From Pithys albifrons albifrons (Eukaryota > Chordata > Aves > Passeriformes > Thamnophilidae), in NCBI RefSeq assembly GCF_047495875.1, contig NC_092459.1, positions 42,706,490 to 42,770,489 on the forward strand: 64,000 nt of DNA, in the 5' to 3' direction. The position numbers and the translations under genes are program-made. The notes under the pieces are model-generated. The model searched no databases, was not told where the DNA came from, and saw nothing but the letters and a program-made list of their open reading frames with translations. Shown here one piece after another: positions 13,226 through 23,500 of this stretch (position 1 is the stretch's first letter; every line of letters begins with the position of its first letter).

Positions 13226-13752
13226 AATAATAAGAACATAAAGCAGAGAAGGAAGCAATGCATCTGAGCAAAGATCCATGTAGCCTGTATCCTGTTTCTG
13301 AAAGGGGTCTGAACAAATTGTATGGTGAGAGAGATTAAGAATAGCAAAAGCAGAGATTGATACTTTCTCTACCTACTTCTCTGGTTTCCAGCAGTGTGCC
13401 ATTTGGGGATTTTTTTTTCCAGTTAAAAGCTGCATCTGCATCCTGTTTTGTAGCCTTTGATTGATTCTTCTTTCATAAATTTGCCTAAGAGTTTTTCAAA
13501 CCCATTTGCAGAGAGAACCTCCACAGGAGACTCTGGTGATGAGTTCCAGAGTTTTCCTTCATGCTGTGTGTAAGAGCAATTCCTTTTCTTTGATTTACAC
13601 CTGAGCCTTACCATTTCATCTGGCACTTCACTGGACTGTTGGGAAAAAAGGGAATAATTGTACTCTGTTCTGTTTCTCTATGCTACCCTATCATAGCCTC
13701 CCTCAGCTGTTTTACAAACTGAGCAGTCCTCATCTCTTGAAACACTTCATAT
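13226..13752 (-). mobile_element. Ancient CR1-family LINE, part 1 (left of nested LTR)
   Basis: Read on the minus strand this is an old, diverged CR1-type LINE, related to copies common in turtles and birds. Plus-strand landmarks in order are AATAAGAACATAA near 13228, GATCCATGTAGCCTGTATCC near 13274, GATGAGTTCCAGAGTTTTCC near 13538, CTGTGTGTAAGAGCAATTCC near 13564, and CCTCCCTCAGCTG near 13698. The element stops at 13752, where an LTR begins, and resumes at 15544. The minus-strand open frame at 13423-13626 lies inside it and is not a host gene. Confidence 0.75.
13746..13752. repeat. Left copy of target-site duplication (TTCATAT)
   Basis: TTCATAT lies directly before the TG that opens the nested LTR. 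An identical TTCATAT follows the LTR's terminal CA at 15544-15550. Endogenous retroviruses usually make 4-6 bp duplications, so one or two of the seven matched bases may be chance. Confidence 0.8.
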
Positions 13753-13880
13753 TGTACTAGGTCTTGCTGGGATGGAGACAATTTTCTTCATAGCAGCACA
13801 TATATTGCTGTTTTTCAGACCTGTGACCAAACAATGGCCAGATGAACTACATGATCATTGTAGGTCTCTTCTCCCTGAAA

Positions 13881-13963
13881 TATTCTATTCTATTCTATTC
13901 TATTCTATTCTATTCTATTCTATTCTATTCTATTCTATTCTAGTCTATTCTAGTCTATTCTAA
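13881..13963 (+). repeat. (ATTCT)n microsatellite inside the LTR U3
   Basis: A pentanucleotide array of TATTC units that is perfect for about 70 bases from 13881, then has variant units (TAGTC) at its right end. It lies in the U3 part of the LTR, between the segment CAATGGCCAGATGAAC near 13832 and AACAATGTTGATAACAT near 13970. It is an expansion within the element, not flanking DNA. The same motif class causes human SCA10 when expanded; nothing here implies function. Confidence 0.95.
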
Positions 13964-14248
13964 TCTTAAAACAATGTTGATAACATAATGTTTTATCCAT
14001 TACTCAACATCATTTTCATGGTGCCAAGACTTTCCGTTTCTCAGTCTTCTTTCATAAGCAGATTAGGGATGGGCAAGAGACTGGGAGAAATGGCAGGCAG
14101 AACAGCTGACACAAATTGACAAGAGAGATATTGCACATCATATAACATCATGTTCAACAATAAAACCAGGGGAGAATTTTTCCCAAGTAACCACTGCTTA
14201 GAGACTGGTTGGACATTTGTTGGCTGGTGGTGTATTAACATGTTTGCA

Positions 14249-15421
14249 CCTCCCCTCTCCCTTGCCTTCCCTTACCTTCCCTTTTCTCTTTCTTTTCTCT
14301 CTCTTTTCTTTTCTCTTCCTTTTCTTTTCTTTTCTTTTTCTTTTCTTTTTTCTTTTCTTTTTTGTTTTTTTTCTTTTCTTTTCTTTTCTTTTCTTTTCTT
14401 TTCTTTTCTTTTCTTTTCTTTTCTTTTCTTTTCTTTTCTTTTTATTTTATTTTTTCTTTTCCTTTTTCTTTTCTTTTCTTTTCTTTTCTTTTCTTTTATT
14501 TTTTCTTTTCCTTTTTCTTTTCTTTTCTTTTCTTTTCTTTTCTTTTCTTTTCTTTTCTTTTCTTTTCTTTTCTTTTTTCTTTTCTTTTCCTTTCTTTTTC
14601 TTTTCTTTTCTTTTCTTTTTTTCTTTTCTTTTCCTTTTTCTTTTTCTTTTCTTTTCTCTTTTCTTTTCTCTTTTCTTTATTTTCCTTTCTTTTTCTTTTC
14701 TTTTTTCTTTTCTTTTCCTTTTTCTTTTCTTTTCTTTTCTCTTTTCTTTTTCTTTTCTTTTCTTTTCCTTTCTTTTCTTTTCCTTTCTTTTCTTTTTTCT
14801 CTCCTTTTCTTTTCTGTTCTCTTTCTTTTCTCTTCCTTTTTTTCTTTTCTTTTGTTTTCTTTTCTCTTCCTTTTCTCTTTTCTTTTCTCTTTTCTTTTTC
14901 CTCTCCTCGAGTCTCCTCTCCCCTTCCCTTCCCTTCCCTTCCCTTCCCTTCCCTTCTTCCCTTCCCTTCCCTTCCCTTCCCTTCCCTTCCCTTCCCTTCC
15001 CTTCCCTTCCCTTCCCTTCCCTTCCCTTCCCTTCCCTTCCCTTCCCTTCCCTCCTCTCCTCTCCTCTCCTCTCCTCTCCTCTCCTCTCCTCTCCTCTCCT
15101 CTCCTCTCCTCTCCTCCTCTCCTCTCCTCTCCTCTCCTCTCCTCTCCTCTCCTCTCCTCTCCTCTCCTCTCCTCTCTCCTCTCCTCTCCTCTCCTCTCCT
15201 CTCCTCTCCTCTCTCTCCTCTCCTCTCCTCTCCTCTCCTCTCCTCTCCTCTCCTCTCCTCTCCTCTCCTCTCCTCTCCTCTCCTCTTCCTCTCTCTTCTC
15301 TTCTCTTCTCTTCTCTTCTCTTCTTCTCTCTTCTCTTCTCTTCTCTTCTCTTCTCTTCTCTTCTTCTCTTCTCTTCTCTTCTTTTTTCCTTTCTTTTCTT
15401 TTCCTTTCTTTTCTTTCTTCT
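14249..15421 (+). repeat. Giant polypyrimidine tract of pentanucleotide blocks (1.17 kb)
   Basis: Nearly pure pyrimidine on the plus strand, with about a dozen purines in 1173 bases. From 14912 to 15421 there are 510 consecutive pyrimidines. The tract is built of blocks: (TTTTC)n with variants at about 14281-14900; a short CCTCGAGTC break at 14907-14913; (CCCTT)n at about 14921-15051; (CTCCT)n at about 15052-15292; (CTTCT)n at about 15295-15382; and mixed TTTTC/TTTCC units to the end. On the minus strand these are AAAAG, AAGGG, AGGAG and AGAAG repeats. It sits between two recognisable parts of the LTR, where the relative at 49377-49811 has a short TTA/TTG-rich segment. It probably grew from that variable site. 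Long open frames on both strands simply translate the repeat. Confidence 0.97.
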
Positions 15422-15543
15422 GCTTTACACATTGAAATGTCTTTGCCTCAATCCATGAGTTTTCTCACTGTTGTACTTCCAATTCACCTCATTCCACAGG
15501 AGACTGGTTGAGGGCTTACCTGCCAGCTGAGGTAAACCCCACA

Positions 15544-15550
15544 TTCATAT
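15544..15550. repeat. Right copy of target-site duplication (TTCATAT)
   Basis: Identical to 13746-13752 and directly adjacent to the LTR's terminal CA. Together the two copies mark the LTR edges. Confidence 0.8.
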
Positions 15551-15645
15551 GAAAAATGCTTCATAACTCTTTTATTCATCCTGAGAACCCCATGCATTTT
15601 CTCATTTGCCCTCTTCCATTTCTTTATGTTGAGGGTGATCTAAGT
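15551..15645 (-). mobile_element. Ancient CR1-family LINE, part 2 (right of nested LTR)
   Basis: Joining 13752 to the bases after the right target-site copy restores the expected CR1 order. The CTCAT...CATATG stretch is followed by a GCTTCATAACTC...TTCATCCTGA segment that corresponds to the CR1 part ending in 'CCATACCCC...ATCATTTTTG'. This shows that the LTR landed in an existing CR1. The right boundary is approximate because similarity fades after about 15640. Confidence 0.6.
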
Positions 15646-15849
15646 GAATAGTATGTTTCATCTTGCTGAGAACCATTTAATCAAAGCAATGCATTTTCTA
15701 AGACCAGAAACATTGCCAAGTAGTTTGAGTCAGAAAAATACAAGAGAATGACAAAAGATAGTCCATTCCCTAGTTGAGCTATTGCCATATACCCTCCACA
15801 ACTTCCTACCTGCTAACTACTATACAAATATGTAACAGACTATATAGTG

Positions 15850-16090
15850 TAGGTCATCCAGTTCCAAACCCCTACCATGGACAGGGGCATCTTTCACTAT
15901 ATCAGAGTACTCAAAGCCCCATCCAACCTGGTCTTGTACACTCCCAGAGATGGGGCATCCTCAGCTTTCCTGAGCAATCTGTTCCATTGTGCTACCAGCC
16001 TCACAGTAAGTCATTTCTCTTTCTACCTAATCTACATCTGCCTGCTTTTTGTTTAAAGCCATTACCCCTTCCCTTGCCCTATCACTACAT
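15850..16090 (-). mobile_element. CR1 LINE 3' UTR fragment
   Basis: On the minus strand this is CR1 3' sequence. The plus strand shows TAGGTCATCCAGTTCCAAAC, CCATGGACAGGGGCATCTTT, AAAGCCCCATCCAACCTGGT, GAGATGGGGCATCCTCAG and CATTACCCCTTCCCTTGCCC in family order. Both ends are truncated; the extreme 3' octamer tail is missing on the left. The open frame translated from 15774-16112 on the plus strand is antisense to this element and is not a gene. Confidence 0.9.
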
Positions 16091-17620
16091 AAGTGAAGCT
16101 AGAATAGATTAAAACGAAATAACATTGAAGAGGATTAATCCAAACAGGGAACAGCATTTACACGAATGTGTATTCTCTAGGATACAAATCATATCCAAAA
16201 GTAATATTTAATGTAAATCAACTAAATTTTCTTGTGGGACAAAACCTTATGTGCTAAATAAAATTGCAGTGACCTTTGAGATCAGGTTATCACTAGACTG
16301 GACTTCAGGTAAGCAAAAGCTAACTTTTCAAGAATAATCTCTTTTCAGAAAAGCTGCTAATTTGTGCTTTTTTAGTGGGTAGGGAAGGGCCATTATCCAA
16401 GAAATGTCAAATCTGCAGTCTATATTTGATTTTCATCACTCTTTTCAGCATATATTGTCTCCTGTATGTAAAATCAATATATACATTCTTTAACTATAAG
16501 TTTTATATCATTACACTTTTGCAAGGATTTTATTTTAGATATTGGGTGCTCTTTTGAAGAACATTTCCCTGTATCTTCCCTTTACTAAGTTTCAGATTAT
16601 CACAGGGTGAAGTGAAAGGGTCTGATATTGTCTGAATTTTCCTTTCAGGTGAAAATAAACAAAATTATATATATTTACAGAGATTTTTTGTTCTCCAACT
16701 TCTGGGCATTCAGTCCCCAGGACCAGATTAGGGATAATGTCAAGGAACCTCCATAACACATAAATGCAGATAGTGGGGGCATGACATCCTCATCCCTTCA
16801 CATGCCCACTTATGCTGCATTCACTAATGCAGACATAGCCTAAAAAGACAGCTAAGTGTAGAAACTCAGATGGTGGAAGGATTATTTCAGATGTGTTCAC
16901 AAGGTTCCCCTTCTGCTGAAAGCTTTTTAGTAAACAATTTTTAAAGCGTTCCTCACCCACAGTAGTTATAACCATTCTTTTTTAAAAATGGGCTCCCAGA
17001 TAGCTAGAGACAGTGTTGTGTTCTGTAGTGCCTCATAAGAATGTTTTTTGAGGCTGTTTTGTAGAGTAGTTGCATAGCATACCCTCTAAATGTCTAATTT
17101 TTTAATGGCTGCAGTCAGTCATGACTATTTGAAGTATAAAATATATTCTTGATCTAGATCCAACCACAACTTGAAAACTCTAATAGTCAACCTAGATCCT
17201 GTAATGTGAAATGCTAAAAGCTGCAAAACCTAAGTCTGATGCAATTATAAGAAAGTTACACTGTAAAAACCATATTGCTATTGACAGCAACATCCAAAAG
17301 CAGTTAGGTTAATTTTGCATAATATTAACCTTAAATACCCCAAACCTGGCCTATCAGGCCTGCTATCAACCTGTTCTGAGAACTTCCTATGTGACCCAGA
17401 CATTGGTATCCAATGTCCTTTGAGGAGTTCAAGCACAGGATGACAGCAAAGGGCTTGAAGCATGATTGAATATCCATGCCTGCAAATAACTCACCAATAG
17501 CAATTACTGGTCACTGAAGAATTGCAACCTTGAGGAAAGACTGTTATGTGCATGACAAAAAAGAAGCAGCCAAGCAAAAAAATATCCATCTGATCTTGCA
17601 GGCTAATACACTTGACAGCA
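16091..17620. other. AT-rich unique sequence, no gene seen
   Basis: No repeat family or exon is recognised. Short frames at 16375-16557 and 16790-16975 have no supporting features. Confidence 0.4.
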
Positions 17621-18046
17621 TGTGGATCAGTGCAACAGCTGAGAGGGGCTCCAGGTCCCAGGGGTTTAGCCCGTTACCTAGAGGGGATGTGCTCCATCGC
17701 TGTCCCTCACCATGTGGCCTCCTGGGAGTCCGAAAAGACTCACACAGAGACCACGGGAGAGGAACGAGAGAGAGGTTATTGCTCAAGAGTAAAGGTATAT
17801 AAAGGTTTTGGGGGGATCAAAATACCACCAATAGAGAGCATAGGGGGATTTGGACTGCTGTCAGGAATCCAGCTTTAACAACCAATAGAATAAATAGGAA
17901 CCAAGGAGAAAGCAACTTGAAACTTCCTTCCAGAACACTACATACATTCCTAAGGGGTCAGATAACAGTTATCTCAGGGAATCTGGGGAAGGGGAAAAGT
18001 GACTTAGCAAAAAAGAACAAGGGAATCCATTTTGTGTATTTATACA
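17621..18046 (-). mobile_element. Probable solo LTR, ERVK-like (426 bp)
   Basis: Read on the minus strand this starts at 18046 with TGTATAAATACAC and ends at 17621 with CTGATCCACA, giving the canonical TG...CA ends. Inside is a TATA-like TTTATATACC (plus strand 17796-17803), followed about 15 bases later by a weak AATAAC signal. After that comes a GC-rich R/U5-like section with TGTGTGAGTCTTTTCGGAC and GACCTGGAGCCCCTCTCAGC. Flanks carry a 6-bp near-duplication: ACAGCA at 17615-17620 and ACAGTA at 18047-18052. A 6-bp duplication and this U5 style suggest an ERVK-class element, but class is inferred. The open frames at 17530-17878 lie over this LTR and its edge and are not genes. Confidence 0.6.
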
Positions 18047-19865
18047 ACAGTAAAAGCTTCTGGTTTTAAGGCATTTGGGTTAGCTTCTTCATCTTCTTCA
18101 CAAGTCCACTTCTGGCAGGACTTTTTCCATTCCAGATACTGTAAATCCATTGTGACAGGTTAGTATCACTTAGCAGCACTGGAGAGTATGTAGTTTGAAG
18201 GATAGAGGATGGAGGAAAATGTTTAAAAAACTGTCCAAAACTAACACAGTCTGCAGAGGTAAAATGGGAATGGGAACTCCCATACAGGAGTTCTCTCATG
18301 GAGAGATTATCCAAGCAGTGAGTGCACTGCCTGCTTTTCCCACCTGCTCATCTTTCCCACTTCCATTCCCCTGCTCTCAATGCCTGATTTTCAGAAGGTC
18401 CTTTTGTCTTGACAAACAATTACCCAGGACAGGTTACAAGGAGATGAGAGACTGTGTGCTTCTTTTTATGTGCATGTGTGTGTTTCTCTGTGCATGAGAG
18501 AGAGTGGACATGTGCTGTAGGCTCAGAGAATAGGGAATTTACTCAAAGTAGACTACAAAGTAAACTACAACCCAGGACATAGAGGAAGACAGGAAAAAAT
18601 TCTGTCCATACGAAGACCTAATTCCTTCTTGACAAACTTGAGTATCCATTTAACGAAGTACATGAGCAAGACACTTTCTACCAGGCAGCCATGGCAGTTT
18701 CCCCCAACCTCTTAAAACAGTCATACACCTGCAGAGCATCTCCTGTCCAACTGTGGCCATCTGCAAGGCAGTTAGAGAGGCTTGCAAAACATCAGGAGGC
18801 TCAGATTCAAAGCCGCTCACCCATTGGAGGAAAAGAAAAAAGAACTCTGCCAGCATCCTATAGATGCCCTGAATCATGGAGAAGAATCAAATTTATTTGG
18901 AGTGATTTGTTAGAAGTTAGAGAGAGGACACTTACTCTTTTTAATTTTTTTCATAAAACAAAACAAATAAGTACCCTTGTTTGGTCAGACATTCTAACAG
19001 AGCTACAGCAAGTCTGTGAGTCAATATTTTTATTTACTAAAGCTATGCTTAGATTTTCCCAGCATCCTGTGTTTTTCCATGTACTCAATAGTCTTATCTT
19101 GTAGATATGCTTACCTTGCCAGGGTGGAAATCAGATTTTTAAGCCTATAGTTTCCAGGTTCCCCTCTTTGGCTCTTAGACTTTTTTACTTTGTAATGGCA
19201 GTTGCTCTTCTAGCACAGTAGAAATTGCATTGCACTGTTTACAATGACATTTTACAAGGCTTTGCCAGATGATCTGCTGTTTCACATCTGAGTTACTCCA
19301 AAAATTTCTCCCAAACATCATCCAGTTCTGGAAACTTACCTAACTTTTCTGTTTGGTCTAATTCCTTTTGTATAATTCCAAAAAATTTATCTAACTCCTC
19401 TGATCTCTTTGCTGTAATGAATAGTGAGGACGTGGGAATTATCAAAGATTTTTAAACAGTTGACTAACACAAAAACCTGTTGCAATACTCTGCTATGTCT
19501 TGTTCATTCCTGAGTACTCTGCTACACCCTAGTCATCAATTATCTTGTTTGACTTCCTATATCTTATAAAAAAGTAAACAACTTCTTACTAGTAACTTGA
19601 GCATCCTCTGCAAACAACTCTCATGTTCTGTTTTAGTCTTTGGACTTCGTCTTTATGCTCAAACTGCCATGCTTTATGGGCTTTCTTTTTCTCCCCATTT
19701 AGACGCGCTTTCAATTTTCTATAAGGTTGACAGCCTTCTTAAGTCTTTTATCCTGGCAGGCAGGTCCAATAAAAACTGAAGCTTTTTCTTTTTTATTTTT
19801 ATTTTGTTTGTAAGTTTTATATAATTATTAGTAATAGTATACATTTATATAGTACTTTTCCTTGC
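18047..19865. other. Sequence between two LTRs, unassigned
   Basis: No recognised repeat or exon. It includes short GT/GA simple sequence near 18465-18503. The plus-strand frame 18691-19104 is the longest here, but has no domain I recognise. A minus-strand stop-to-stop frame at 19293-19439 is lysine/glutamate-rich and only about 50 codons long. I cannot support either as a gene. Confidence 0.35.
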
Positions 19866-20593
19866 TGTCCTAGTTCAGCAGATGGTACCAGTTTATCACT
19901 GTATGGGTGTGACCACAGCTATGCGTTCTACACCCTCTATTCATGTCCCAAGAACTGTTAACAATGGACCATTTGCAGCAGCTGCCCAGGGCACACCCGA
20001 CCCCTCAGGGTGTGAGCTGGCTGTGAAAGACACCTGTGAGACAAGAGCTGTGATAACTCCCCTCCAGGAAGTCGTTAGCACCTCCAAACCCAGCCTAAGA
20101 TGTCATGTCTGCTAATGGGCCATCAATGATTCCAAAATACCCTATGACTCACAGAGTGAGATTACTCATTGTGTAACTCCCTACCTTGAGGGAGGTACTG
20201 GGAGGTCCCAACTGGACCTGAGGGGATATAATCTTGGGGGTTGTGGGACTTGGGGAACCATTCATGGGATCCAGAGGAGGACCAGAACCTCAACAGGACT
20301 GCCACCAACCCTCTTGACCAGACAGTGACCGTCATCTGTACCAACAGGTTTCTCACTGCTTTTTACTTTGGACTCAGGGGGAACCACGTGGGTCTCAGCA
20401 CATGGGCTAACAAGCCCATTTGTGTTTGTGCCCCAGGGTGCTGAGTCATACTTCTGAGTTTTGTGGGTTAAAACCAATTTCTCTTTGTATCACTGAATTT
20501 ACTGTAATATTTTTTATTAAATTGTAACTCTGACTTATAATCTCTTTTGTGTTGGGTTTATTTCTCCTGCTGGTTTACCTCTAAACCAGCACA
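19866..20593 (+). mobile_element. Young solo LTR, ERVL-like, copy A (728 bp)
   Basis: Starts TGTCCTAGTTCAGCAG and ends CTAAACCAGCACA. It is flanked by CTTGC (19861-19865) and CTTAC (20594-20598), a 5-bp target-site duplication with one mismatch, as expected for ERVL-class insertions. It has a TATA-like GGATATAATC near 20224 and an ATTAAA polyadenylation-type signal at 20516-20521. The 3' terminus contains a hairpin, GCTGGTTTA-CCTC-TAAACCAGC. The copy at 24193-24919 matches it on the opposite strand at about 96% by eye, with differences clustered near 20166-20195 and in the last 130 bases. No internal retroviral region is attached. Open frames at 19882-20115, 20162-20356, 20241-20444 and 20262-20477 lie inside this LTR and are not host genes. 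Confidence 0.9.
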
Positions 20594-23500
20594 CTTACAG
20601 ATATCAGTGTGATTTAGAAAGGAGATAAATAGCAGTAGCCCTTCTCTTGAGAAAGGGAAGCACAGGTGGTGAAATAGCTATCCCCAAGCCTTTCAATAGA
20701 TCACTAGCAAACCAGGAATAAAATCCTCCTAAGTCCCAATTGCCCTTGCATGTATGCACCAATAGGATGAAATTCATATGCATTGTATAACTCTTCAATG
20801 AGCATCCATCCAGTCCCTTCAGATTTGCTATGCAAAAAGACCATCACAATCATACATTATTTACTGGGCACTAACAGCAATGCAGACAAACAGGAGAGTA
20901 TATCTAGGATAGACTAACAATAGTAGCCTTGAATTTTAAATTTTAAAAAATATATTATAAAAACAACTGGAAAATGAAGCAGTTGCTTCAAATGTCTTTC
21001 AACACTAATAAACAATGAACTACAATGGATAAGCTTGGGTCTAATAAAAAATGCATTTACATTTCACTACTGTGACAGGACAGTTTTCAGACTGGAACAG
21101 TTTCAGACTGGGACATGTTGAAATCAGCTTTGCAGCGTTCCTTGGTCCATAAATAAAACATTTGAAATATCATTCAAAGTGCAACCTTTAATTAAAAATA
21201 ACCATAACAGACACTGAAAAGGGAAAGAATATGACAGGGATTTGTGCTAAATGACAAGCACTGACAGTAGACTGAACAAGTTGTAACGAAACATGTCGTA
21301 ATTCAATTTTAAATTCAACTCATTGGGCCTCATTCTCTATTGTATGAAGGCTCCTTCATGCTGCATGGCTGGAGAAACTATCATAAGATAAATAAGAATT
21401 AAAGTTATTGACACTAGGTAATTCTTGTCACTATTACTTAGTCAGAATGATGCACATAATCACTTCAGTGAGTCATCTACTATAGCACAACTCCAGCTTG
21501 AATTTAAACAGACAGCAGAGATAAAGGAATCAAACGAAGAATGAAGGAGAAACTGATGCAGCAGGGAAGATTTCAGTCTCTGACTTGATATATTGTATAA
21601 AATTTTGTGCAATAAACAAAGATTATATCTTTATTTCCTGAAATTATATTCTGTAGTGTCACAAGGTCACACATGCAAGTAAAATGTCAGAACAAAAGGG
21701 AAATTTCTGGAAATATCTTGTCTAAGAAAGCGTGCAGCCAAGTATTTTTCAGTTTTTTTGTTCCAACTCCAACTCAAGGAATTGCAATCCTTACAACAGG
21801 ACAGGCCCCTTTTCTATGCTCGCAGTTTCTATAGGAGTTCTATTTCTAGGAAGCTTCAGCTGGTATGCTTCTGGGACCATCAAGATCATTAGTGCATCCC
21901 AGGTTTATTCTCACTGTTAAAGAATATGTATATTTCTAGAACACACTCATTGGTAAGCAGTAAATATTTTGAGCCTAAATTTATTTGAAAACAAGACACT
22001 TGCCATTTTGCCATGATTTTACCATCATTTACCAGCACACCCACAAAAACCTGACATTACGAAGTCCCTCAGGTACTCTTAGAGCACCTGTAACCAGACT
22101 ACCTTCTTCACTTCTACATGCATGCAGCTTTTCCTTCTTGAATTATTCCTAAATAATTATGAAATAGCACATATAATATTCCCGTCATATTAGAGACATC
22201 TCTATGTGTGTCTTTCATGACACATTTTTAAACTATAGCATCAGAGAAGAGTATTGTGTTCTGATAACCACTAATGCCATAATCTCTGTAAACTAAAGAA
22301 AGACCAGATCTAAATATTATTCTTGTTGCATCAGTCATGTTGTCATAAAACAGATGTGATAACAAGTTTTACTGTTAGCTTAGAAGTTTTACACTAATAA
22401 GAGTATGCATACTCATCATTTTTACTTCTCCCTAAAACTATTTTTCTCTCCACAAGTTTATTTATAATTGTCATTTTAAATTCCATTGCTTCTGTGAGCT
22501 CCTGTTCCTGAGAAACATAACATATACCTCATTGCAACAAGAAGTGATGAACTGCAGCATGATTTTTAAAGTTTTGTGTTTTTTAAAAAATAGTTGGTAT
22601 AAATCAAATCTTGGAGTTTAAAACCAATTCAGACTTTTTGGTTTTGACTTTGAGACTTCATAGAAATGAGAATGCTTTACTGATACATCACAAGAATCAT
22701 TCCTTTCTGTTCATGATCACAGCTGTGCTGAGAGGAAACACCATGGCTAATGGAGCCCATGAGGGAAAGCTGTTACGCTATTCTGCATTCATTACTGAGC
22801 CTAATTACTCTCAGATTACAATGCAAAATGCATCTGCTTTGAATGACATTCTAGAATAGACATGGAGAGTGAACCAAATAGCTCTTTCTAATGTCATACA
22901 AGTGATTTCTTCTTTAAGAGGGTGAATGGCAGTGATGTGCACATATGTATTATTCACAACAATTTAACAATTTAACCCTAATTTTTCACAGCAGTTGAAT
23001 GGGGGTTTTTTTCATGTATCAAATAAAATACCCACATTGTAAGTGATATCTATAATATTGTATCCAGAAGCACATCCATGTCTGGGCCTGGCACTCTCAC
23101 AACAACGTGTTTGCAGTCCAGTTTGAAGGACTAGTGGTAGTTCAGACTTCCTTTTCACTCCATCTCTGCAGCTCCAGGTTTCCATATAAATGAAATACAA
23201 TCATGTAGGCTAGATGGGAGCAGCAGAGCCCTTCATTGAAATACCACATGAGGGCAATGGGGAGATTGTATTTCTTGCACCTGTCTGTGTGAGTGCTGCA
23301 ACAAGAGGAGTGAATTTATCTGGAGGACCTGAAAACTTGAAGAGAAATTGAACTAATTGCTACTAACGTTGCTTCTGTTCTTGGGTTTAGTAGGTTGGTT
23401 GGGATTTGAGGGGTTTGTTTGTTTTTTTCTTTTATTTTTTTTTTAATTCCTACTACACTTTGCCTGAAATAATAAATTTCAAATTCCATTTTTAGAGGGA

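Larger units (their letters stand above)
13753..15543 (+). mobile_element. Solo LTR (ERVL-like) enlarged to 1.79 kb by two microsatellites
   Basis: The left end, TGTACTAGGTCTTGCTGGGA, and following ATTTTCTTCATAGCAGC match the start of a common bird LTR family; a relative is at 49377-49811. Further landmarks are AATGTTGATAACAT near 13973, a TATTGCACATCATATAACAT stretch near 14129, and CTGGTTGGACATTTGTTGGC near 14205. The 3' end has TGTCTTTGCCTCAATCCATG near 15438, and finally GAGGTAAACCCCACA ending at 15543. It is flanked by 7-bp TTCATAT direct repeats and interrupts an old CR1, so both edges are well supported. Removing the (ATTCT)n array and the polypyrimidine tract leaves roughly 535 bp, a normal size for the family. 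No gag, pol or env sequence is present. The long frames translated from the pyrimidine tract are artefacts. Confidence 0.88.

Noticed and set aside
14150..15511. Long open frames over the polypyrimidine tract (453, 413 and 357 codons on the plus strand, 251 on the minus strand).
   Set aside because: They translate a pure microsatellite that almost never yields stop codons in these frames. Composition is only Ser/Leu/Phe/Pro or Arg/Glu/Lys/Gly, all three plus frames are open at once, and the tract lies inside an LTR.
19293..19439. A minus-strand frame of about 50 codons, rich in Lys and Glu, possibly a remnant of a retroviral or host gene.
   Set aside because: Too short, no domain recognised, and neighbouring sequence shows no continuation in any frame. 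The adjacent LTRs have their own target-site duplications, so no internal retroviral region is expected here.
20241..20444. A conserved small protein, since a nearly identical 67-codon frame occurs at 24341-24544.
   Set aside because: Both frames lie within LTR copies A and B. Conservation reflects the young repeat, and open frames occur on both strands of the same segment.
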